From: Sulfurovum sp.
GTDB taxonomy: Bacteria > Campylobacterota > Campylobacteria > Campylobacterales > Sulfurovaceae
Direction of reading: 5' to 3'
DNA: 37,547 nt
Assembly: GCA_002733215.1 (NCBI GenBank)
Contig: NVUY01000024.1
Location: 1-37,547, forward strand
In this document: positions 8,445-14,112 of the stretch, piece by piece
Position numbering within the stretch: the stretch's first letter is position 1
How the letters are laid out: each line of letters opens with the position of its first letter
Notes under the pieces: generated by a model
The model's database searches: none
Seen by the model: the letters and a program-made list of their open reading frames with translations, nothing else
What the model was told of the DNA's origin: nothing
Made by a program: the position numbers and the translations under genes

Positions 8445-8448
8445 ATGC

Positions 8449-8667
8449 TTACCTTTTTAGTTCTTGTTCTTTAAGATGTTTTGATTTATCATCATACTCT
8501 TTTTTATCTATCCCTCCACTTGCATAACGTTTATCTAAGATGTCCTGGGCAGATGATTTCTCTTTTGTCTTATTTTTATCTTGTAAAAAGTAAAAAAGCA
8601 GTCCGATAATTAACAACGGTACAAGCCAGCCAAAGCCCATACCCCAACCATGTGTAAATGTGTTCAT
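8449..8667 (-). CDS. SHOCT-domain small membrane protein
   Basis: A 72-residue protein with one transmembrane helix (about residues 12-29, GFGWLVPLLIIGLLFYFL) followed by a short SHOCT domain (DILDKRYASGGIDKKEYDD). SHOCT proteins are small oligomerisation modules frequently found in metal-resistance operons, and their precise function is not established. It is the first gene of the operon with CopA and CopB. Its ATG lies about 30 bp downstream of the -10 of the copper-box promoter and is preceded by AAAGGA. Confidence 0.85.
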   Translation of the reverse strand: MNTFTHGWGMGFGWLVPLLIIGLLFYFLQDKNKTKEKSSAQDILDKRYASGGIDKKEYDDKSKHLKEQELKR

Positions 8668-8697
8668 ACTGAATCCTTTCGTTATATTTTATAATGA

Positions 8698-8729
8698 ACT
8701 ATAACTTTAATACGTGTATGAAATGTGCA
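8698..8729 (-). promoter_or_regulatory. Copper-box promoter of the SHOCT-CopA-CopB operon
   Basis: In the direction of transcription: TGCAC, six bases, TACAC, ten bases, then TATAGT as the -10 box. The two half-sites start 11 bp apart, one helical turn, as in OmpR/PhoB-type regulator boxes, and the proximal one occupies the -35 position. Spacing and arrangement are identical at six other places in this window, all linked to metal genes. Confidence 0.8.
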
Positions 8730-8755
8730 CGTATTAGAGGAGTAAGGATAATTGT

Positions 8756-9073
8756 TTAACGTTTATTACAATGGATCATTTGATCTAACATGTTTTCTTT
8801 TTGTTTGAGGAGAGTCAAATACGTTTTTACTAATTTTGATGGGTTATTTATTATTTTGTATATAACCCATTTTTTATCTCTCGAAGAGGAAAGGATATGG
8901 GCATTTTTTAATTGTTTAAGGTGTCTAGACACTAAGGGTTGCGAAAGGCTAAGCGTATCTGATATTTCACAAACACAAAGATGGTTTTCTCTTTGTATCA
9001 ATGTTACTATCTTTACTCTATTTTCATCAGACATTGCTTTTGAAAGTTGTGTGATCTCATCAAATATTGTCAC
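8756..9073 (-). CDS. ArsR/SmtB-family metal-sensing repressor
   Basis: A 105-residue winged-helix repressor. The recognition region LCVCEISDTLSLSQPLVSRH contains C33 and C35 in the alpha-3 LCVCE motif, the classical metal-sensing site of ArsR/CadC-type proteins. A further Cys (C102) lies near the C-terminus and could be a third ligand. Metal binding should release DNA. It is divergent from the permease gene at 9159 across 85 bp that contain a partial inverted repeat (9099-9122), so it probably represses the permease and itself. The metal is not deducible from sequence; As(III), Cd or Cu are possible. Confidence 0.92.
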   Translation of the reverse strand: MTIFDEITQLSKAMSDENRVKIVTLIQRENHLCVCEISDTLSLSQPLVSRHLKQLKNAHILSSSRDKKWVIYKIINNPSKLVKTYLTLLKQKENMLDQMIHCNKR

Positions 9074-9098
9074 TTTCAGCTCCTATAAAGTCAAAAAC

Positions 9099-9122
9099 TC
9101 ATATAACTATATTGATATATGA
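9099..9122. promoter_or_regulatory. Probable ArsR operator between divergent genes
   Basis: Arms TCATATA and TATATGA are exact inverted repeats separated by 10 bp, centred between the divergent ArsR and permease genes. Position and AT-rich symmetry fit an ArsR-type operator overlapping the promoters. Confidence 0.55.
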
Positions 9123-9158
9123 TACCCAATTATTAATTAATCCATAGAAGGAAGACTG

Positions 9159-10265
9159 ATGGAAATCACATATTTTTTTGAAGCACTCTGGCAACTTAGT
9201 ATTGCTATGGCTCCCTACATACTTTTTGGTCTATTTTTTGCAGGCATACTTCATGAGCTGGTACCAGACAGTATCGTGACTAAACATTTGGGTAAAGACA
9301 ATGTCTCTTCCGTAGTAAAGTCCACTATCTTTGGTATTCCCCTTCCTGTGTGTTCTTGTGGAGTCATTCCTCTGGCTACTTCTATTAAAAAGTCTGGTGC
9401 CAGTAAAGGTGCAACACTCTCTTTTCTCATCTCTACACCTATAACAGGGGTAGACTCCATTATGGCTACCTATGGTATATTTGGATGGATATTTACCGTG
9501 TATCGTGCTATCACTTCTATGATCATAGCGATGGTTGCAGGTATACTGACTAACATTTTTGATAAAGAAGAAGTGACAAACGTACCTCAAGCTTCTTTTT
9601 CAACCTTAGCACCACAGGCTACACCTTCATCAGATGCATCTTGTGAAACAGGAACAGGCGCATGTTGTACTAGTACCTCAGATACCAAAAAGAAGTTTTC
9701 TTTCAGAGCTGCCATGCAATACGCCTTTGGTACACTCCTGGGTGACATCGCCAAGCCACTCTTTTGGGGACTGCTCTTGGGCGCACTCATCACTGTAGCC
9801 ATACCTGAGAATCTTGCAGAGTTACTCAAAGATAATTCTTGGCTCTCCTATGCCATAGTCATTGTGATAGCTGTGCCTATGTATGTTTGTGCTACAGCAT
9901 CGCTTCCTATAGCTGCGGGGCTAATGCTTAGTGGGGTGAGTGCAGGGGCTGCTTTTGTCTTCCTCTCCGCTGGACCTGCTACAAATACGGTAACCATAGG
10001 TGTGGTGAAAAAGATGCTTGGTACAAAATCACTCATCATTTATCTGGGAAGCATCATTATAGGGAGCATACTCTTTGGGTTGGGACTTGACTACATCTTT
10101 GATGCTTCTGCGATTGATCCTACTTCTCTTATACATATGGATGAAGAGGGTGGACTCATAGCCACGTTAAGTTCCATTATCCTTTGGGGACTGGTGTTGT
10201 ATTATATGTTTAAACCTTATTTACAAAAGAAAGATGACTGTAGTGGTGGGTCTTGTTGTTCTTGA
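9159..10265 (+). CDS. Permease, SO_0444-type Cu/Zn efflux family (DUF318)
   Basis: A 368-residue integral membrane protein with two homologous halves. The first half carries GIPLPVCSCGVIPLATSIKKSGAS and the second VCATASLPIAAGLMLSGVSAG, the paired motifs of the permease (formerly DUF318) family. Members are linked to arsenic, copper or zinc efflux; this one matches the SO_0444 type with a cytoplasmic linker containing ETGTGACC and a C-terminus ending DDCSGGSCCS, both possible metal-capture sites. It is divergent from an ArsR gene that probably controls it. No copper box precedes it. A copper-box promoter beyond its 3' end points antisense into it. Confidence 0.88.
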   Translation: MEITYFFEALWQLSIAMAPYILFGLFFAGILHELVPDSIVTKHLGKDNVSSVVKSTIFGIPLPVCSCGVIPLATSIKKSGASKGATLSFLISTPITGVDSIMATYGIFGWIFTVYRAITSMIIAMVAGILTNIFDKEEVTNVPQASFSTLAPQATPSSDASCETGTGACCTSTSDTKKKFSFRAAMQYAFGTLLGDIAKPLFWGLLLGALITVAIPENLAELLKDNSWLSYAIVIVIAVPMYVCATASLPIAAGLMLSGVSAGAAFVFLSAGPATNTVTIGVVKKMLGTKSLIIYLGSIIIGSILFGLGLDYIFDASAIDPTSLIHMDEEGGLIATLSSIILWGLVLYYMFKPYLQKKDDCSGGSCCS

Positions 10266-10275
10266 TGTAAAACAT
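10210..10275 (-). CDS. Candidate 21-residue peptide antisense to the permease 3' end
   Basis: A minus-strand ORF begins ATG at 10275, with GGAGG 5 nt upstream, a near-perfect Shine-Dalgarno. It runs 21 codons (MFYIKNN... with an HHYSH cluster) to TAA at 10210, overlapping the last 56 bp of the permease gene in antisense. A copper-box promoter about 80 bp upstream points into it. Whether it is a translated peptide, a leader of an antisense RNA or a chance ORF cannot be decided from one sequence. The good ribosome site plus the dedicated promoter is what makes it worth listing. Confidence 0.35.
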   Translation of the reverse strand: MFYIKNNKTHHYSHLSFVNKV

Positions 10276-10353
10276 ATTATCCTCCATAAGTATCTGTTTC
10301 CTACCTGTCATCCAGTATGATGACTTTTGGAATATCATCATATTTTGATATCA

Positions 10354-10385
10354 ATCATAATTCTATTTTGTGTAAAGTGTGTGTA
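10354..10385 (-). promoter_or_regulatory. Leftward copper-box promoter
   Basis: In transcription direction: TACAC, six bases, TACAC, ten bases, TATGAT. It shows the same spacing as the six other copper boxes, but it drives transcription toward the 3' end of the permease gene on the opposite strand. The only ORF found downstream is the 21-codon one at 10210-10275. Confidence 0.65.
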
Positions 10386-10434
10386 AACGATCTTTTATCA
10401 TACTACAATAGTCAAACTTCTTTTGATAGCGCCT

Positions 10435-10466
10435 TACACACATAGTACACACAATTTAAATAAACT
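10435..10466 (+). promoter_or_regulatory. Copper-box promoter of the ArsR-CopZ-MerTP operon
   Basis: TACAC, six bases, TACAC, ten bases, then TAAACT as -10 box. The 28-bp palindrome begins one base after the -10, so activator and repressor sites adjoin: an upstream direct repeat for an OmpR-type regulator and a palindrome over the transcription start for the operon's own ArsR protein. Confidence 0.75.
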
Positions 10467-10467
10467 T

Positions 10468-10495
10468 TACTATATTAGTATATACTAATATAGTA
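10468..10495. promoter_or_regulatory. Perfect 28-bp palindrome, ArsR operator
   Basis: A fully symmetric 28-bp sequence (half-site TACTATATTAGTAT) lies between the -10 box and the ArsR start codon, 13 bp before the ATG. Perfect symmetry and position over the transcription start fit an autoregulatory operator of the ArsR protein encoded next. As RNA it could also form a 5' hairpin close to the ribosome site. Confidence 0.75.
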
Positions 10496-10508
10496 TAAGG
10501 GAGTTAAT

Positions 10509-10856
10509 ATGAATCAAACAGAAAGCTGTTGCCGTATGAGTGTAGATACACTGCTCATAGAGAGTGCTAAAGATATGCTTGCCTCCAAAGAAGAAGGTCT
10601 TAAAGAAAAAGCAAAAATCTTTGCACTCCTTGGCAATGAAGTACGTCTAAAGATGATGACTGTCTTTGTAAATGTAGATTCTGTTTGTGTCTGCGACTTG
10701 AGTGATATACTCAAAATGAATCAATCTCCCATCTCTCAACATTTACGTAAACTAAAAGATGCGGGGCTATTGGAAAGTAAACGTGAAGGTATGACTATAT
10801 TTTATTCTATCCCTTCAGACCAAAAAGAAATACTGCTCTCGCTTATAAAAGGATAG
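10509..10856 (+). CDS. ArsR/SmtB-family repressor (CadC-like cysteines)
   Basis: A 115-residue winged-helix repressor. Cysteines at 7-8 (ESCC) and at 60/62 in the alpha-3 motif VCVCDLSDILKMNQSPISQH reproduce the N-terminal plus CxC arrangement of CadC-type thiolate sensors of soft metals such as Cd, Pb, Hg or Cu. It is the first gene of an operon with a CopZ-like protein, a MerT-like and a MerP-like protein, following at 3 bp or with overlaps. A perfect 28-bp palindrome stands just before its start codon, so autorepression is likely. Confidence 0.92.
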   Translation: MNQTESCCRMSVDTLLIESAKDMLASKEEGLKEKAKIFALLGNEVRLKMMTVFVNVDSVCVCDLSDILKMNQSPISQHLRKLKDAGLLESKREGMTIFYSIPSDQKEILLSLIKG

Positions 10857-10859
10857 AGT

Positions 10860-11369
10860 ATGTTTAACTTTAAAGACAAAAAAAGTATTTCAAATATGAT
10901 AGAAAGTAGGGGAGATAACTGCTGTATACCACAACCTAAAGGTAAAGTAGAATGCCCAACGTGCGATAAAAAAGCCAAAGGTGTGTTAGGTAAAACTGTT
11001 GAACATCTTTTAACAGATGATGCCCAGTCCAAACTTGACTGTTTTGACGGATTTTACTACTGTAAAACATCTACATGTAAAACGGTTTATTTTAGAGATG
11101 AAATGGTTTTAACACAGGACGATATGTCTATAGTGGTGGGACTCAAAGAGGGTGTATCCCCTGCTACAGTGTGTTACTGTTTTAATTGGACAAAAGAGAA
11201 GATACAAAAAGAGTTGGAAGAGACTGGGACTACCGTAGTCTTAGAAGACATCAAAGCTAAAATGCAAAACCCTGGATGTTCTTGTGAGATACTAAACCCT
11301 AGTGGAGGATGCTGTTTGGGTGATACCGGTCAAGCGATTAAAGAAATTAAAAAGGAGATTGGGTTATGA
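10860..11369 (+). CDS. CopZ N-terminal-type Fe-S/zinc metallochaperone
   Basis: A 169-residue cytoplasmic protein with many Cys pairs: CC 21-22, CPTC 32-35, C68 and C73, CYC 105-107, CSC 140-142 and CC 151-152. The part CKTVYFRDEMV through CYCFNWTKEKI and PGCSCEILNPSGGCC matches the N-terminal domain of Archaeoglobus CopZ, known to bind one [2Fe-2S] cluster (CxC plus later Cys) and one zinc, and proposed to reduce or deliver copper. The C-terminal HMA domain of that CopZ is absent; a separate secreted HMA protein is encoded two genes later. It overlaps the MerT-like gene by 4 nt. The metal specificity is inferred. Confidence 0.8.
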   Translation: MFNFKDKKSISNMIESRGDNCCIPQPKGKVECPTCDKKAKGVLGKTVEHLLTDDAQSKLDCFDGFYYCKTSTCKTVYFRDEMVLTQDDMSIVVGLKEGVSPATVCYCFNWTKEKIQKELEETGTTVVLEDIKAKMQNPGCSCEILNPSGGCCLGDTGQAIKEIKKEIGL

Positions 11370-11659
11370 AAGATTTTTTAGATAAACCCTATTTGAGGTG
11401 GGTCACACTGTTTTTAACCTCAGGTACTCTTTTATGCTGTGCACTGCCTATCTTACTGGTAACGGTAGGATTTGGTTCTGTTGCCGCTGCGATGAGTTGC
11501 AACATACCAGGACTTACCTTTTTAGCAGAACATAAACTATGGACACTCTTGTTTTCTTTTCTCTTTTTACTTTTTTTAGCATGGATTATATGGAGACCGA
11601 ACCAAAGTTTCCCTATCGATCATAACCAAGCACTTGCTAGGAATATAAAGGATTTATGA
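11366..11659 (+). CDS. MerT-like membrane transport protein
   Basis: A 97-residue membrane protein with two or three helices. The first helix carries the vicinal pair C24-C25 in SGTLLCCALPILLVTVGFGS, the hallmark of MerT mercury importers, and another Cys (C45, MSCNIPG) follows in the loop, as in MerT. No mercuric reductase is found nearby, so the cargo may be another soft metal. It overlaps both neighbours by 4 nt, implying coupled translation with the CopZ-like and MerP-like proteins. Confidence 0.75.
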   Translation: MKDFLDKPYLRWVTLFLTSGTLLCCALPILLVTVGFGSVAAAMSCNIPGLTFLAEHKLWTLLFSFLFLLFLAWIIWRPNQSFPIDHNQALARNIKDL

Positions 11660-11955
11660 TGAAAAAATTACTAATATTAGGCTTGATGTTTGGGATGTTT
11701 ACAGAGTTTGGATTTGCTAGAACGATAGAAGTAGAGGTACATGGAATGACTTGTTCCTTTTGTGTCGATGCCTTGCAGCGAAAGTGCAACAAAGTACCAC
11801 ACGTTACAAAGGTAGAGGTAAGCCTAAAACTTAAGAAACTACGACTTGAAACGGACAATGAACAAAGTCCAAGTTTAGATGAAGTCAAAAAGACGGTGGT
11901 AGATTCTGGGTTTACACCTGTAAAAGTAGAGGTCATAGAGACAAAGGAGCACTAA
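11656..11955 (+). CDS. MerP-like periplasmic heavy-metal-associated protein
   Basis: A 99-residue protein with a Sec signal peptide (residues 1-20, ending GFA) followed by one HMA domain. The metal site is GMTCSFC (C32, C35), the CxxC loop of MerP/Atx1 folds, and the following VTKVEVSLKLKKLRLE strand is typical. It would capture metal in the periplasm and hand it to the MerT-like protein encoded just upstream. The cargo (Hg or Cu) cannot be read from sequence. Confidence 0.88.
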   Translation: MMKKLLILGLMFGMFTEFGFARTIEVEVHGMTCSFCVDALQRKCNKVPHVTKVEVSLKLKKLRLETDNEQSPSLDEVKKTVVDSGFTPVKVEVIETKEH

Positions 11956-12331
11956 ATGTTTACACATAGATGGGGGAGCCTTATGACTCTATATGATATT
12001 GGGAACAACACTCTATGGAATGGGTTTACGTTCCTTTGTAGCACTGCCTGTAGACAAAGGTGGTTCTGTGCTTCGTTTTCAAAATATCTATGCCAGTCAA
12101 TCCGAAGTCGACCTTTTTGTCACAAGTTTTGCGTATGGTATAGATGCAAAACAAACTGTACTTATAGGGATGCCTTACAGGTTAAAACCAAGTATAGGAG
12201 AGAGACAGGGTGATGTTTCTTTACTCTACCGTTATATGTTACTTCAAGATGACAGATTTGATGGAACAAGCCGTTTTGCATTATTAGCTGGAGCGATTAT
12301 CCCTAATTTCCCATCATACCTGAAAGTATGA
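11956..12331 (+). pseudogene. Truncated and frameshifted outer-membrane transporter-like gene
   Basis: The ATG at 11956 has an AAAGGAG ribosome site and begins MFTHRWGSLMTLY; after about 13 codons the coding signal moves to the frame of 11993 (LGTTLYGMGLRSFVALPVDK), consistent with a small indel near 11990. The following sequence (VLRFQNIYASQSEVDLFVTS, GMPYRLKPS, YRYMLLQDD) resembles the start of an outer-membrane beta-barrel transporter-like protein. It stops after about 110 residues because the gene is fused tail to tail with the broken multicopper oxidase at about 12310. It was probably the fifth gene of the ArsR-CopZ-MerTP operon. Confidence 0.65.
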
Positions 12332-13365
12332 ATGGTCTGGTTCTTACAGCTGTAGAGGGATCATATTTTGTACGCGTCGTTAAATTATTTGGCAATGAAG
12401 TGATGGCTGTAGCCGATTTGCTTATATTGACAGTGATGAAATCTTTGTTATGTCTAAACTCTTTAAATATGACACTTTGGTTCAAAGCATTGCTTAGATC
12501 CACTACTATTTCAGCACGCTCTGCGGGAGAAAGTGTCAGCCTTGTCATCTCTACGGGTGATTCTAAAAAAGCATTGTCCGTAGCGATCTATTTAAAGCTT
12601 CTCCCGTCTGAAAAACCAAGTGTATAGACTGTGGAGTTGGAACCGTTAAGTATACGAAAACGTATCTCTTTGGCTTCTACATCCAAAGTAGGTTCTATGG
12701 CACCATTGGCAATGAACGTATCACCGACATAACCACGCATGATATCCGCCATGGCAGGGTTATAGTCTATCTGTCCGTTAGTGAAGTTCCTGTCTTGCAG
12801 CGCCAGCGGAATATCATCTCTACTGTAACGTTTAGGCAGATTAAGACTCCTGCTTTCATCGTCTTCAATAATGATAAGCCCCGCTAAACCTTTATAGACA
12901 TGTTCTGCTGTCTTATCCATAGTATGCGGATGATACCAGTTTGTACATGCTTTTTGATTTACAGTATAACGCACTGACCAGGTTCCCGCAGCGGTTATGG
13001 GCTGATGGGCAGTGCCATCCATACATACCGTGACCATGCATGGCGACAGTTTCATCAAGATCATTTGTGTAGTTTATGGAAACCTGGTCTCCATTTTGCA
13101 TCAGAAGTGTAGGTCCAAGATAAGTACTGTTTATGGCAAATGTATCGGTTTGGACATCAGTAAAAAAATCATGTTTTGATTTTTGTACATGAAGATCATA
13201 ATGTTTAATTCCAGCTTTGTCAGTTGCCTGTAAAAGTTCCGGAATAGGGAGCGCTTTTGATTTTATATCACCCGGGGGAGTTGAATTGCCACTTCCTCCG
13301 CATCCGGTAAATATATAAAGCGCAGTCACGGAGCTAAGTGTTAAGAAGTTTCTTCTCTTCATCAT
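12303..13365 (-). pseudogene. Broken multicopper oxidase gene
   Basis: Three collinear pieces form one damaged gene. The first (from 13365) has twin Arg and a lipobox-like site (KRRNFLTLSS, FTGCGG) and reaches the first copper motif HGHGM. There a small deletion shifts the frame near 13025; the second frame resumes with DGTAHQPI and contains NWYHPHTMDK. A TAG at about 12585 then replaces a sense codon (FSDGRSFK-stop-IATDNAFLES), and the third piece ends after VRTRPFILSGMMG at the fusion point. The C-terminal domain with HPxHxH and HCHxxxH is missing. It is therefore dead as an oxidase. It resembles the FtsP/CueO-like lineage, not the CopA at 6705. Confidence 0.85.
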
Positions 13366-13393
13366 TGTATATCCTTCGTATGATTTACTATAT

Positions 13394-13425
13394 ATAGTAG
13401 TTTTTTTATGTGTATGTTGAATGCT
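13394..13425 (-). promoter_or_regulatory. Decayed copper-box promoter before the broken oxidase
   Basis: The proximal half-site TACAC and the -10 box TACTAT are intact and 10 bp apart, and the spacer ATAAAAAAAC is identical to that before CusC. The distal half-site has become AGCAT. The remains match the dead state of the gene behind it. Confidence 0.6.
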
Positions 13426-13494
13426 GTGTGTACTATGGTGAGTATGGATTTAAATTGGTCATGTAGTAAAAAATGAAAGAGATAAAAATAGAAT

Positions 13495-13526
13495 ACTCAC
13501 TTATAAAAAGATTTTTATAGGTGAGT
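13495..13526 (-). terminator. Hairpin downstream of the GKC-repeat gene
   Basis: Arms ACTCACTTATAAAAA and TTTTTATAGGTGAGT pair over 15 bp with one wobble, loop GA. It lies about 60 bp beyond the stop of the minus-strand gene and is followed leftward by a T-rich run (ATTCTATTTTTAT), as in an intrinsic terminator. Confidence 0.55.
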
Positions 13527-13585
13527 TAGGAGATGTAACCAAATTTTAAATTCGGAGTTAAAAATGATAGATACTAAGTAAAAAA

Positions 13586-13909
13586 TTATTTAGTATTACA
13601 TTTACCTTGTTCTTTCATGTTACCCATACCTTTTGAATATCCGTCTACTCCAGTAGGAAGTCTATTGGCATGTTCTAATTCTAGTTCAGATTTAGAAGGT
13701 TTATGCGCTTTTGCTTTTGTTTTTCCCGATTGATCAGCATTACATTTACCAGCAGCTTTCATCTTTGACATATCACTACCTACATTCTCTGCACCCTCAT
13801 TTGATGTTCCTATTTGATGTTCTAACTCTGTAGCAGCTTTATTTTCTGCATAGACAAATCCTGAGCCTAAACCTAAAGCAAGAAGACTTGCCAAAATTAA
13901 CTTTTTCAT
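13586..13909 (-). CDS. Secreted GKC-repeat protein, copper-box controlled
   Basis: A 107-residue protein; the start is the ATG at 13909, which has AAGGAC upstream and opens a clean Sec signal peptide (MKKLILASLLALGLG, ending VYA). The mature protein is an internal duplication: two units begin ELEH and end MxxMKxxGKCN (MKAAGKCN and MKEQGKCN). Each unit has Met and one Cys in a flexible, charged, low-complexity context. No enzyme motif is present. Its promoter has a full copper box and it is divergent from the Cu+ ATPase gene, so a periplasmic metal-buffering role is plausible but unproven. I do not recognise a characterised family. Confidence 0.75.
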   Translation of the reverse strand: MKKLILASLLALGLGSGFVYAENKAATELEHQIGTSNEGAENVGSDMSKMKAAGKCNADQSGKTKAKAHKPSKSELELEHANRLPTGVDGYSKGMGNMKEQGKCNTK

Positions 13910-13969
13910 ACTGAGTCCTTTGTATTGTAATAAATTTCTAGAGTGACGTGTCATCCTAGTTACAACTGA

Positions 13970-14001
13970 AGTATATAGAGATACTGTGTACTTAGTGTGC
14001 A
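13970..14001 (-). promoter_or_regulatory. Copper-box promoter of the GKC-repeat gene
   Basis: In transcription direction: TGCAC, six bases, TACAC, ten bases, TATACT. It forms a divergent pair with the box of the Cu+ ATPase gene about 55 bp away. Confidence 0.8.
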
Positions 14002-14054
14002 GTATATGCACACAATTATGGAGAGTAGAGCCAATTCTTGACAAAGATCTTAGG

Positions 14055-14086
14055 TGCACATAGTGTGCACACTCTTGTATTATCAT
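14055..14086 (+). promoter_or_regulatory. Copper-box promoter of the Cu+ ATPase gene
   Basis: TGCAC, six bases, TGCAC, ten bases, TATCAT. Because GTGCAC is self-complementary, the two half-sites also read as the box in the other direction. The -10 lies about 27 bp before the start codon. Confidence 0.8.
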
Positions 14087-14112
14087 AAGTCATGTTATAA
14101 AAGAAAGGATAT

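Noticed and set aside
10305..10345. Terminator of the permease gene (ATGATGA/TCATCAT hairpin)
   Set aside because: The stem is only 7 AT-rich pairs with an 11-nt loop and no clean T-run. It is too weak to annotate.
11366..11955. A complete mercury-resistance (mer) operon
   Set aside because: MerT-like and MerP-like genes are present, but there is no merA or merR. The operon is headed by ArsR and CopZ-like genes, so mercury resistance is not supported.
13910..14086. Upstream extension of the GKC-repeat gene to an ATG at 14086
   Set aside because: The extension runs through the copper-box promoter. A clean signal peptide and ribosome site begin at 13909.
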